A DNA stretch of 45,885 nt from Flavobacterium sp. (GCF_027484945.1 NZ_JAIXRZ010000031.1:1-45885); one strand, 5' to 3'; positions 33,266 to 40,545 are shown, counted from the stretch's first letter. Numbers and translations are program-made. The notes: a model not told the origin generated them from the letters alone.

Positions 33266-34114
33266 TTAAATTATCTCATCTGAGTTTTCCATTCTTTTTA
33301 AAAGGTGGTCGTTGAGTGTTGTGATAAATTTTGTTTTATCACTCTTTCTAGCCCTGATTTCAAGGAATACACGTCGGTATTGTCCTAAATCAATTTCAAA
33401 AATATGTTCAAAATATTCGGCTATTTCTTTTAAATCTGCGGCTCCATTATTGAATACTCCTTCGGTGTGGAGTGCATACATCATTTCTACTAAGGCTACT
33501 TTTGAGCCCGTCCATGTCATTTTTAGGTTGTGTTTGCGTTGTGATTTTTCTGTATTTTCTTTGTTTTCCAACATAATTAATTGGTTTTCAATATACAACT
33601 CAATAAGGTCGTTTGCTAAGATTGTTGACACTTTGTAATCGTGTGATGTTGCAAAAGAGGTGTCTGTTTCGAAATAATAAGAGTCGAGAGCTAGTTTGAT
33701 ATCGAATTTTCCTCTTAGGAAGTATTTGAAATCTAAGTAGGTGCTACCTGAACGGTAGTATTGGTAGAACTCTAATTCGTTGTCAAAAAAAGCTTTTAGT
33801 TTTAAGAGCTCGTTGTTGTAATACTTTTTGAGTACCCGATTGCCTCCGTTGGGCTTTTTCATTTCTATTTTATAGACTCTATTGAAGTAGATTAGTTTTG
33901 AGGTGAATTGAGGTTTTATTTCTTTGAAGAATTGGATTTCTTCGGTTTCTGTTTTGAAGTTGGTTTTGGATGTTGCTTTTTTGAGTTCGTTTATAGATTT
34001 TAATATAATAGTAATGGCTTGCTCGCACTTCTTTATTTGGTCGTCTATCTCCAAATCAATGAAGTTGAGTTGTTCGTTGAGGTTGTGAAGTAGTGTGGTG
34101 AATTTTGGGTTCAA
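33266..34114 (-). CDS. rteC: RteC-family regulator protein
   Basis: 282 residues from a TTG start; no ATG or GTG is available before the upstream in-frame stop. The whole length fits RteC, with YFLRGKFDIKLALDSYYFETDTSFATSHDYKVSTILANDLIELYI and the C-terminal W-T-G-S-K-x-ALVEMMYALHTEGVFNNG...FLEIRARKSDKTKFI. In CTnDOT, RteC activates excision genes. Here it stands without the Tra or Int genes it usually accompanies. It heads the early module of the block. Confidence 0.88.
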   Translation of the reverse strand: MNPKFTTLLHNLNEQLNFIDLEIDDQIKKCEQAITIILKSINELKKATSKTNFKTETEEIQFFKEIKPQFTSKLIYFNRVYKIEMKKPNGGNRVLKKYYNNELLKLKAFFDNELEFYQYYRSGSTYLDFKYFLRGKFDIKLALDSYYFETDTSFATSHDYKVSTILANDLIELYIENQLIMLENKENTEKSQRKHNLKMTWTGSKVALVEMMYALHTEGVFNNGAADLKEIAEYFEHIFEIDLGQYRRVFLEIRARKSDKTKFITTLNDHLLKRMENSDEII

Positions 34115-34135
34115 GATATTATTTGTTAGGCGTTT

Positions 34136-34161
34136 GAAGTAAAAATTACGAAGTAAAAATT
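34136..34161. repeat. Direct repeat upstream of rteC
   Basis: GAAGTAAAAATT occurs at 34136-34147 and 34150-34161, a 14-bp period, 22 bp upstream of the rteC start. It may be a regulator site or part of an attachment region. Confidence 0.55.
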
Positions 34162-34196
34162 CAAACTAGTAGGGTATCATAGTTTTTTGTTCAATG

Positions 34197-34220
34197 CTCC
34201 GAAGTCATAAGACTTCGGAG
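34197..34220. terminator. Hairpin terminator between kwaB and rteC
   Basis: CTCCGAAGTC and GACTTCGGAG form a perfect 10-bp stem with an ATAA loop, 27 bp after the kwaB stop. It would end the defence operon on the minus strand, although the following T-run is interrupted. A long T-run lies on the other side (34231-34240), so it could also act on the plus strand. Confidence 0.65.
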
Positions 34221-34246
34221 ATCTTGGTGTAAAAATTTTTTTTTAT

Positions 34247-35218
34247 TTAATTTTCTTGTTGATTATTATCTTCTTCATCGATTCCATCTTTTGCAAGACT
34301 ATCATAAAATAATCTCGTTAGTTCAGATGTCAAAAAATCATCATTTAATAATTTTACAAATAAATCTTTTGATTTTTTGGTGTGTAATTTAATCATTGAT
34401 TCATCTTCATTATATCTAATTTTTCCTCTTAAGGCAGGGTGATTCTTTGTGAAATCAATGATTTGTAAATTAGGAATATTATTAAGAATTACAGGTGAAC
34501 TTCGTGCTACTTTAATTAGTTTTCTTGCAAACGTAATGTTATCAATTAAACTTTCTAGTTCTTCAATGTTTTTAACTATTGACATTTCTCTAATTGCCTC
34601 AATACCTAGTAAAGCTTCTCTTTGTATAACTTCTGTAAAACCAAAACTTTTTTCTATGGTCTTAAGATTTAAAATAATAACAGAACCATTTATTGATAGC
34701 GCCTGAAATCCCGGACTTATTCTTAATAAATTATTTGAAAATCTTTCGAATCTTTCTGATGTTTTTCTTAAAAAGAAACTACCTCTACCAATAACTTCAA
34801 TCGGAGACAATTTTTTAAATAAAGAAACCTGATGTTCATAATTTCCAATAACAATTAATAGCGAATTTATTTCAACTATTTGTTCATCATTGAAATTGAA
34901 AATATGAATATTATCATTTCCAATTACATCAATAAGATTGTTTAATTCTTCAGGTAATTCTAAATCATATTCATAAAAACATTTACCTCTTTCGTCTGCT
35001 GAAGAAATTGGTAATAGAACGTATTCATTCTCATTAATTACTAAATTATTAATACTATCAATGAATATGGTTCTAATAGATGTTAAATCAATAGCTTGTA
35101 TATCTAATTTTTTTGGGGTTTTATCTCCATTGAGTAATGCGTAAATATTAATACTTAAATCAATATTGGGTTGATTAATAAAATTTAAAAGTCCGTCTAA
35201 TTCTTGTTTGTTCATCAT
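34247..35218 (-). CDS. kwaB: Kiwa anti-phage protein KwaB (DUF4868)
   Basis: 323 residues, close to the length of known KwaB. The DUF4868 pattern is visible: LLIVIGNYEHQVSLFKKLSPIEVI, the block around RFSNNLLRISPGFQALSINGSVIILNLKTIEKSFGF, then FARKLIKVARSSPVI, NLQIIDFTKNHPALRGKIRYNED and the C-terminal KKSKDLFVKLLNDDFLTSELT. KwaB pairs with membrane KwaA in Kiwa, where KwaA senses attack at the envelope and KwaB acts on DNA. The start overlaps the kwaA stop by 4 bp (ATGA), as expected for a coupled pair. Identification is by recalled family pattern. Confidence 0.85.
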   Translation of the reverse strand: MMNKQELDGLLNFINQPNIDLSINIYALLNGDKTPKKLDIQAIDLTSIRTIFIDSINNLVINENEYVLLPISSADERGKCFYEYDLELPEELNNLIDVIGNDNIHIFNFNDEQIVEINSLLIVIGNYEHQVSLFKKLSPIEVIGRGSFFLRKTSERFERFSNNLLRISPGFQALSINGSVIILNLKTIEKSFGFTEVIQREALLGIEAIREMSIVKNIEELESLIDNITFARKLIKVARSSPVILNNIPNLQIIDFTKNHPALRGKIRYNEDESMIKLHTKKSKDLFVKLLNDDFLTSELTRLFYDSLAKDGIDEEDNNQQEN

Positions 35219-35790
35219 TCTTGTTTTTTTGCATAATAAATTCGATTATCTAGTTTTATATATTTAACTAAATCATCTTTTTGTAATTTATCTCTAGTTA
35301 TTAATATTATATTGTTCCTGATACCATCTTTAACAAAATTTCCTGATATTTTATAAATCCTAAATTGCAGAATTGCTAAAGTTGGATTAGCGTAAAATAA
35401 ATCTGTTCTTATATAAATAATTCCAATAATAATTAGAAGTATTAGAAGAACAATAAGATATCTTATACTGATAAAATTAAAACAAACTAAAGGGACTATA
35501 TATGTTGTTAAAAAAGTAAGATGCTCATAATCTATATTTTCAATTGACTCCACTTTAAATGGTAATTCAGTAGAACCTTTTACTTTATGTTTAAAATCAG
35601 AAAAAGAAATCCATCCAATAATAATTGCTATGAAACATAAAAATGGAATTATATTTATTTTTAGAAGATTTTCTAAACCAATAAAAACCCAATCTTTTTT
35701 AAGATAAATAGGGATTTTTACAGTTATAATGAATATGAGTATGAATAACAACCAAAGCGATAAAAAGTATAATCCTATTTTTCTTATCAT
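35215..35790 (-). CDS. kwaA: Kiwa anti-phage membrane protein KwaA
   Basis: 191 residues with four TM helices (about 5-25, 47-66, 92-109 and 112-130). The mid-region HLTFLTTYIVPLVCF and the block IVLLILLIIIGIIYIRTDLFYANPTLAILQFRIYKI are typical of KwaA. In Kiwa it is an inner-membrane sensor that works with KwaB. Codon usage is very AT-rich compared with the housekeeping genes, consistent with acquired DNA. It follows the GIY-YIG-like gene by 6 bp. Confidence 0.82.
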   Translation of the reverse strand: MIRKIGLYFLSLWLLFILIFIITVKIPIYLKKDWVFIGLENLLKINIIPFLCFIAIIIGWISFSDFKHKVKGSTELPFKVESIENIDYEHLTFLTTYIVPLVCFNFISIRYLIVLLILLIIIGIIYIRTDLFYANPTLAILQFRIYKISGNFVKDGIRNNIILITRDKLQKDDLVKYIKLDNRIYYAKKQE

Positions 35791-35796
35791 TTATTC

Positions 35797-36126
35797 TTAT
35801 TTTAATAAAACATAAAGATAATATGGAGGTGTTTTTCCATTTGGACCACCTCCACCATTTACTTCATTCTCAACGATATCCCAATGGTGGGTAATAATAA
35901 TTTTTTCCATCTCATTAATGTAATTGACGGATAAAGTATGGTATTTTATAATCATTTTTTTCCAGCCTAACTTTGTTTTTTCATGCTCAATTAGTCTTCT
36001 AGGAGGGTCATTAGTTATGCCTATTTTTATTTTACTATAGTAAACATTGTATTGTGCAACACTTCTTATCAACGATGTTTTTACATCATTGAAATTACCA
36101 GTCCAGTAATTGTATTCTATTTCCAT
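35797..36126 (-). CDS. GIY-YIG-like nuclease fold protein in the Kiwa operon
   Basis: 109 residues from the ATG at 36126, 4 bp after the HNH stop; an alternative ATG at 36159 would overlap the HNH gene by 29 bp. The core YNVYYSKIKIGITNDPPRRLIEHEK resembles the GIY-YIG N-terminal hairpin and helix (K-I-G-x-T-x5-R-R-x3-H). GWKKMIIKYHTLSVNYINEMEKIII supplies the later Glu helix. The C-terminal GGGGPNG-PPYYLYV is shared by relatives I recall. The classical GIY and YIG are degenerate, so the family call is moderate. Confidence 0.6.
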   Translation of the reverse strand: MEIEYNYWTGNFNDVKTSLIRSVAQYNVYYSKIKIGITNDPPRRLIEHEKTKLGWKKMIIKYHTLSVNYINEMEKIIITHHWDIVENEVNGGGGPNGKTPPYYLYVLLK

Positions 36127-36130
36127 TGCA

Positions 36131-36430
36131 TTATTTTTTTTCAATATTTTTATTACCATCAGATATGATTAAACATTTTAATCTTCCGTCAGAAGTATGA
36201 ACATTGTTTTGCCATTGCATTGGTCTTAAATTTGATAATTCATCTGTTCCTCCATCAGACACTGCTGTTATATGGTCAATTTCCCATCCATAATTTGAAT
36301 TTCTATTTCCATATTGCTTTCTTCCAATCCACGCACCACATTGGTCTTTTCTCCAATTATTTTTGTCATTATTTGGAACTACTTCTCCTTTTTCCCATAC
36401 TTTTTGAATGATTTCTTCTGTAAATGCCAT
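36131..36430 (-). CDS. HNH endonuclease in the Kiwa operon
   Basis: 99 residues, almost entirely one HNH domain. The motif is WEIDHITAVSDGGTDELSNLRPMQWQNN (49-76): D52/H53, then N67 and the N75/N76 positions of the beta-beta-alpha metal fold. A C31...C86 pair could bind structural zinc. This compact form is widespread in Bacteroidota. It is the first gene of the four-gene operon leading into kwaA-kwaB. Confidence 0.85.
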   Translation of the reverse strand: MAFTEEIIQKVWEKGEVVPNNDKNNWRKDQCGAWIGRKQYGNRNSNYGWEIDHITAVSDGGTDELSNLRPMQWQNNVHTSDGRLKCLIISDGNKNIEKK

Positions 36431-36457
36431 GTTTATTTATATTAAAGTTTAACTTTT

Positions 36458-36625
36458 TTATTTACACACCCCACAACTTCCCCCATTTTTAGCGCAGTAT
36501 TTGCAGTATTTGCAATTTTTACAGGCCTTGCAGTCTTTTGAACCGGTGCATTTTCTGCCAGCGGTATAGTAGGCCGTGACTCCTATAGTTGTTAGGATTG
36601 CTGAAATTAGGATTGTTTTTTTCAT
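36458..36625 (-). CDS. Small cysteine-rich membrane-anchored protein
   Basis: 55 residues from MKKTILISA at 36625; an upstream ATG (36670) would overlap the GYF_2 gene. A hydrophobic N-terminal helix (about 2-20) is followed by a basic, Cys-rich tail: CTGSKDCKACKNCKYCKYCAKNGGSCGVC has nine or so Cys in regular CxxC-like spacing. A secreted or membrane-held zinc ribbon-like or disulfide peptide is likely. The function is unknown. Confidence 0.65.
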   Translation of the reverse strand: MKKTILISAILTTIGVTAYYTAGRKCTGSKDCKACKNCKYCKYCAKNGGSCGVCK

Positions 36626-36638
36626 AGTGTATTGTTTT

Positions 36639-37346
36639 TTAATTGCATCTGAAAGGGTCTGGGTCACCAATGATTGGTGTTATATTGTTATCAAAGCACA
36701 GATTTATGGCTGCTGCTGTTATAGTTTGCTTGGTGAGTTTTACTGATAGTCCTCTATCACTATCTGGTGCTGATAGTGATTTGTTTTGATGGGCAGGGAT
36801 ATTGTTGAAAGTTAGGTATTCGGTTTTGTATATTCCGTCGTTTTGTTTGATGTAATCAATTGCCACTGTGATTTGATCTAAATTGTAAACAGTATTATTG
36901 GTTACAATTATGTCTAGATTTGATATGCCTCCAAAAGTGTTAATGGAATATTGGTTGGTGGTAACTTGGATTAAGTTTGTAATATTGTTTCTTGTTTGCA
37001 TTTTGTGGGTATCGCTTTCGAGATCTGGATTATCAGAATTGGTGTTGTATTCTGAAATGACTTTGCTTGCAATGGTTAAAAATGCCAATAGACTTATTGC
37101 TATAACTAAGTATTTGATAAAATTGAATTTTTTAGAAACAATTAGAGGACTCTTAAAATTATGTTTAGGTGGAGGTGGAATAATTAATAGAATAATTTTC
37201 AACTCGTCTATTTCACCAGCTTTTATCCATTCATCCCAATCTTCTGACCAAATAAGAGTGTCTTTATTTATTTTTTGTTCTCTGAGTTCTTCTTTGGTGA
37301 AAGGGCCTATGCCTCCCTGCCCGTTGAATAGGTAGTATTTTTTCAC
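36639..37346 (-). CDS. GYF_2 domain membrane protein
   Basis: 235 residues. An N-terminal GYF_2-like domain (about 1-52, KKYYLFNGQGGIGPFTKEELREQKINKDTLIWSEDWDEWIKAGE) binds proline-rich peptides in relatives. A TM helix (about 83-103) and a beta-rich extracytoplasmic part (about 120-235) with two Cys near the C-terminus follow. Its 3' end overlaps the start region of the small Cys-rich gene. Function unknown. Confidence 0.78.
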   Translation of the reverse strand: MKKYYLFNGQGGIGPFTKEELREQKINKDTLIWSEDWDEWIKAGEIDELKIILLIIPPPPKHNFKSPLIVSKKFNFIKYLVIAISLLAFLTIASKVISEYNTNSDNPDLESDTHKMQTRNNITNLIQVTTNQYSINTFGGISNLDIIVTNNTVYNLDQITVAIDYIKQNDGIYKTEYLTFNNIPAHQNKSLSAPDSDRGLSVKLTKQTITAAAINLCFDNNITPIIGDPDPFRCN

Positions 37347-37403
37347 TTTATAATTCTTTACTTGTCTAGTAGCAAAATTGCTTAGATTGTCATTTAATTA
37401 CAA

Positions 37404-37420
37404 TCCGTATTTACACGTAA
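37404..37420. promoter_or_regulatory. Copy 1 of the TACGTA-type operator
   Basis: TCCGTA-TTTA-CACGTA matches the TACGTA-N4-YACGTA motif with one change in the left arm. Fourteen bases (CGTATTTACACGTA) are identical to copy 3 at 40282-40295. It lies about 140 bp upstream of the 103-residue gene. Confidence 0.55.
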
Positions 37421-37477
37421 ATTATATACTTATAATTACCCCCTTTTCTTTTACTAAATTTTGATTTTTATCTTTTT

Positions 37478-37527
37478 AAATACGTATAAATACGTATTTT
37501 GCTAGTCGTAAACACTAATTATGTTTG
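37478..37527 (+). promoter_or_regulatory. Promoter with TACGTA palindrome (copy 2) upstream of the small unknown gene
   Basis: TACGTA-TAAA-TACGTA (37481-37496) is followed by TTG (37499-37501) and, 18 bp on, the -7 box TATGTTTG (37520-37527), which fits TAnnTTTG. The dyad directly abuts the -33 region, the usual place for a class II activator. The gene starts 27 bp after the -7 box. Confidence 0.65.
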
Positions 37528-37553
37528 TATAATTAATTTAAAAATTTAACATT

Positions 37554-37865
37554 ATGACTTTAGATCCTAGCACAGGTAGTATTATTTCTGTAGAACAGGC
37601 AAAAAAAATGATTACCCTATTTGCCGAAAAGTTTCCTAATCAGACTGTTTCCTCTTTTATTGGAGGTGATAATGTAAAAAATATATTGGAACAAGAAGGT
37701 TGTATTGGTATTCGTATATATAACGGGTATAATGAAGAATTAGAAAAAATTAGTTTAATTATGGTGGGGGTTAACAAAGAGGAAGAAGATATGTTGAATA
37801 ATGGTATCATTTATGATCAAATGGTTATTTGCCCTCCAGCGTGTCCTAAAGTTGGATTAATTTAA
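37554..37865 (+). CDS. Hypothetical small protein upstream of the two-component system
   Basis: 103 residues, soluble, alpha/beta in pattern (PNQTVSSFIGGDNVKNILEQEGCIGIRIYNGYN...), no signal peptide. A Cys-containing end VICPPACPKVGLI is notable. It has its own strong promoter with a TACGTA dyad and a hairpin terminator, so it is a separate transcript, perhaps an effector of the neighbouring regulatory system. Function unknown. Confidence 0.7.
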   Translation: MTLDPSTGSIISVEQAKKMITLFAEKFPNQTVSSFIGGDNVKNILEQEGCIGIRIYNGYNEELEKISLIMVGVNKEEEDMLNNGIIYDQMVICPPACPKVGLI

Positions 37866-37883
37866 AAAAAAACATTAATTTTG

Positions 37884-37914
37884 AGTAAACCTATCTTTTA
37901 CAGATAGGTTTACT
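37884..37914 (+). terminator. Strong hairpin after the 103-residue gene
   Basis: AGTAAACCTATC and GATAGGTTTACT form a perfect 12-bp stem with a 7-base loop, 18 bp after the stop. The T-run is poor, so it may act as a terminator or mRNA 3' stabiliser, and on either strand. Confidence 0.7.
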
Positions 37915-37928
37915 TCTATATAGCTGTT

Positions 37929-38564
37929 ATGTTTTTATTATATTTTGTAATTATTTTTGGCATCACTCCTTTATTCTACTATTTTATTGCTTGCAGTAAA
38001 AACACAACAGAATTAAAACCTATAATTCCATTTATCACCTTGACATTTATATCAAGCTTATATGAACTTTTTGGTTCACTTATTTTTGGATGGGATGTAT
38101 CGAATTGGTATATATTTTACAGTATTTTATCCTTTTTTTGTATTTACTATTTTTACTTTAGTATTTTACATAGTAGTTATTTAAAATTAAATATATTCTT
38201 TTTAATATCTTTTTTAGTTCTGGTATATTTTTTATTCCAACGTTATACTTTTGAAGATTTTTTTATAATTGACAGTTATATTAAAGTTTACACAACTCTA
38301 ATTATTTTGGTGTTTTCTATTTTGTGGTTCACAAAATTGTTTACCGAATCCTATATTGATAATTTGTTACGCAACTGCACCTTTTATTTTATTTCGGGTT
38401 TTGTATTGTACTATTGTGGTACCTTATTTTTATTTTTACTCAGTAATTTTTTTTATAAAATAAACATTCATTCACTTCAATCATATTGGTTTTTGAATAT
38501 ACTTTTAAATTTTGTTTTACGGACACTTTTAGTTGTTGGTTTATGGATGGTACGAACGAGGTAA
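37929..38564 (+). CDS. Multi-TM sensor-like membrane protein
   Basis: 211 residues, about seven TM helices, extremely hydrophobic and Phe/Tyr-rich. There is no known domain. It overlaps the histidine kinase gene by 22 bp and may be the sensory half of a split kinase, as membrane domains of the 7TM type often precede HisKA_3 in fused kinases. An alternative is an unrelated transporter-like protein. Confidence 0.65.
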   Translation: MFLLYFVIIFGITPLFYYFIACSKNTTELKPIIPFITLTFISSLYELFGSLIFGWDVSNWYIFYSILSFFCIYYFYFSILHSSYLKLNIFFLISFLVLVYFLFQRYTFEDFFIIDSYIKVYTTLIILVFSILWFTKLFTESYIDNLLRNCTFYFISGFVLYYCGTLFLFLLSNFFYKINIHSLQSYWFLNILLNFVLRTLLVVGLWMVRTR

Positions 38565-39304
38565 AATCAATTTTTTTTATTGGAACGTTTTTGATGTTAT
38601 TTTTAGCATTTGGCATGTTGTTTTTGGTTTTGTTTTACCAAAGGCATTTGACTAAAATAAAGAAGAAAGAGGCAGAGATATTATTGAAAACTGCCTTGAA
38701 AAGTGAGAAGAAAGAGCGAAAACGTATTGCTAAGGATTTACATGATGCTATACAGAGTGATTTGATTGCTATTAGAAATTATATTCATTTATTTTCGAAA
38801 AAAAACAGGGTTAGTCCTAGTCCTGAGTTATTGTCTACTATACAAACATCATTGAATCAAGCTATAGAGAATACCCGATTGATTTCTTATCAATTGATGC
38901 CTCCTTTACTTGAAACATTAGGATTTAATTTGGCTTTATGTGATTATTTTGAGCAATTAAGTGCTTCGACAGGTAAAGATTTTAAGATTGAATTACAACT
39001 GGAAGATAATTTGGTTTCAGATAAGATTTCTTATGAGTTGTTTCGTGTGGTTCAGGAATTGGCCTCGAATATGTTAAAACATGGTTCAATTACTTATTGC
39101 GTTGCTCGATTAAGTAATAACCAAAAGGGTGTTTGTTTTGAGCTTATAGATGACGGTATTCCTTTTGATTTTATGATGGCATATAGACACGCTAAAGGAA
39201 CGGGGCTTAAAAACATAAAATCACGCTTACAAAGTATAGCTGCTCGACTGGAACAAAAAAATATTGAAAAGGGTAATCATTATATAATTTATTTATCTGA
39301 TTAA
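38543..39304 (+). CDS. Histidine kinase of HisKA_3 (NarX/DesK) type
   Basis: 253 residues from ATG 38543; an earlier TTG is possible. One TM (about 10-32) and a basic linker lead to the dimerisation/phosphoacceptor helix KERKRIAKDLHDAIQSDL with H67. The HATPase_c part has QELASNMLKHG (N box), DDGIPFDF (G1) and GTGLKNIKSRL (G2). The stop and the response regulator ATG are 2 bp apart, so the pair is coupled. Sensing is presumably through the preceding membrane protein. Confidence 0.88.
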   Translation: MDGTNEVKSIFFIGTFLMLFLAFGMLFLVLFYQRHLTKIKKKEAEILLKTALKSEKKERKRIAKDLHDAIQSDLIAIRNYIHLFSKKNRVSPSPELLSTIQTSLNQAIENTRLISYQLMPPLLETLGFNLALCDYFEQLSASTGKDFKIELQLEDNLVSDKISYELFRVVQELASNMLKHGSITYCVARLSNNQKGVCFELIDDGIPFDFMMAYRHAKGTGLKNIKSRLQSIAARLEQKNIEKGNHYIIYLSD

Positions 39305-39306
39305 TT

Positions 39307-39966
39307 ATGGTAAAAGTTGCTCTTGTTGATGATCATCAGCTATTTAGAAAAAGTTTATCTCTTTTGTTGGGTTCGATTGATGGTGTTAGTGTTGATTATG
39401 ACACGCATGATGGTTTGGCTTTTTTAAAGTACTTGGAGGATTATGAGATTGATGTATTATTGTTGGATTTAGAAATGCCTTTGGTGCATGGTTTTGATGT
39501 ATGTAAACAAGCAAAACTTATGGTTCCGTCACTTAGGGTTATTATATTGTCTCAACTGACTTCAAAGGAAGCAGTGCATAAGGTCATGGAAATTGGAGCT
39601 AATGGCTATTTTACGAAGAACTCATCGCCAGAGATGCTTGAAAATGCTATTCGAAATGTTATGGACAGGGATTACTATTTTGATATGGCTTTGAGTTCGG
39701 TAATACGTGAGGCTATGCTTTGGAAGAAAAAGCGTACTGTTTTTTCAGATACTCCTACTGTATATCTTACTCCAAAAGAAATAGAGATTGTCAAATTGGC
39801 AACTCAGGAAAAATGTAGTAAGGAGATTGCAGCGGTGCTAAATATTAGTACACGAACAGTGGAAAAACACCGCAATCATATTATGGAAAAGACTGAGTCT
39901 AAAAATTTTATTGGGGTTGTTTTATTTGCTCTTAAAAATCAAATTATTGAACTAGAGGATATTTAA
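39307..39966 (+). CDS. NarL/FixJ-family response regulator
   Basis: 219 residues. A receiver domain (1-120) has D54 in VLLLDLEMP as phosphoacceptor, D8/D9 acid pocket, and T/K at LSQLTSKEAV and KNSSP. A LuxR-type HTH (about 150-212, LTPKEIEIVKLATQEKCSKEIAAVLNISTRTVEKHRNHIMEK) binds DNA. NarL-type regulators bind palindromic or repeated heptamer-like sites; the TACGTA dyads on both sides of this gene are candidate targets. Confidence 0.93.
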   Translation: MVKVALVDDHQLFRKSLSLLLGSIDGVSVDYDTHDGLAFLKYLEDYEIDVLLLDLEMPLVHGFDVCKQAKLMVPSLRVIILSQLTSKEAVHKVMEIGANGYFTKNSSPEMLENAIRNVMDRDYYFDMALSSVIREAMLWKKKRTVFSDTPTVYLTPKEIEIVKLATQEKCSKEIAAVLNISTRTVEKHRNHIMEKTESKNFIGVVLFALKNQIIELEDI

Positions 39967-40093
39967 TCATACACAATATAGTCATAATAATACTTACAAA
40001 AAATAACCATAGTTTTCATAAAAAAAAATAACTATATGCTTTATTTAAATTTATTTAAAAAAAACTTAAAAATTTAGTCCTTTATTATGCCCG

Positions 40094-40118
40094 TTAGGTG
40101 TATTTTTTTTATACCTAA
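40094..40118 (+). terminator. Hairpin after the response regulator
   Basis: TTAGGTGTA and TATACCTAA form a 9-bp stem (one G-T pair) with a T-rich loop, 128 bp after the regulator stop. It is a weak terminator candidate, because no T-run follows. Confidence 0.4.
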
Positions 40119-40276
40119 TTTACACTTTTTGTCACATTGAGTGTATCCTTTTTGATTTATTCTACAAGCTCAAAACTTACATTTTTATCTTAAATTGAAT
40201 ATAAATTGCCATCAAAAAAATCATTAATAACGTATTTTGATTAATTACACCCAACAGTTCTCTTTCTTGTATTAAA

Positions 40277-40303
40277 AAATACGTATTTACACGTATTGTT
40301 TGT
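40277..40303 (+). promoter_or_regulatory. Copy 3 of the TACGTA-type operator upstream of the T9SS/RHS operon
   Basis: TACGTA-TTTA-CACGTA (40280-40295) is followed at once by TTG (40296-40298), and 20 bp further by TATTTTTA (40319-40326), one mismatch from the TAnnTTTG -7 box. The layout matches the promoter at 37478-37527, suggesting shared control. Confidence 0.62.
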
Positions 40304-40427
40304 TGTTATGCCCACTGTTATTTTTAGAAAAATTTATTTCTGAAATTTAAAAACTGTATGGCATCAGATTTTGCTATAGCTAATCATTTTCACTTCAATC
40401 TTAGAACTACTTATAGTATAAAATTAT

Positions 40428-40445
40428 CTTGTAATATGTTACAAG
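40428..40445. promoter_or_regulatory. Inverted repeat in the long leader
   Basis: CTTGTAA and TTACAAG (perfect 7-bp arms, TATG spacer) lie about 100 bp before the T9SS gene. It may be an operator or a leader hairpin. Confidence 0.45.
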
Positions 40446-40545
40446 ATCTGTTATAAGTTGAACTTAGAATTATAAAACTATCTATCAAATAATAGAATAT
40501 TTTCAGTTAATAATATTATTTATAACTCAACACTAAATCATTTTT

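Larger units (their letters stand above)
19694..34114 (-). mobile_element. Candidate non-tailed provirus or satellite-like element
   Basis: Some 24 genes run in one direction with TAATG/ATGA junctions. The order is RteC, excisionase-like HTH, replication protein, DnaC-like ATPase, small proteins, then a 10-bp-period repeat array. After it come a transglutaminase-like protein, TM and repeat proteins, three beta-rich small proteins, coiled-coil protein, annexin-like proteins, peptidoglycan-binding protein, GH19 endolysin, TM and spanin-like proteins, an ArdC-zincin-ATPase fusion and a basic protein. The lysis cassette and replication module point to a virus. No terminase, portal, tail tube, Tra/Mob protein or recombinase was found. 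Ends are set by gene content, not by mapped att sites. Confidence 0.6.
39967..40545. other. 579-bp regulatory intergenic region before the T9SS/RHS operon
   Basis: No credible gene is present. It contains a hairpin (40094-40118), an isolated half-site AACGTATTTTG (40229-40239), the TACGTA dyad (40281-40296), and an inverted repeat CTTGTAA/TTACAAG (40428-40445). The leader between the likely promoter and the T9SS gene would be about 200 nt, so post-transcriptional control is possible. Confidence 0.7.

Noticed and set aside
19694..34114. Tailed (Caudoviricetes) prophage
   Set aside because: No terminase, portal, HK97-type capsid, tape measure or baseplate protein is seen.
19694..34114. Integrative conjugative element
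   Set aside because: RteC and ArdC-like domains occur in ICEs, but no relaxase, coupling protein, TraG/TraJ-type gene or integrase was found.
36898..37335. Plus-strand ORF of 145 codons over the GYF_2 gene
   Set aside because: The minus strand has a recognisable GYF_2 domain and TM; this frame has neither.
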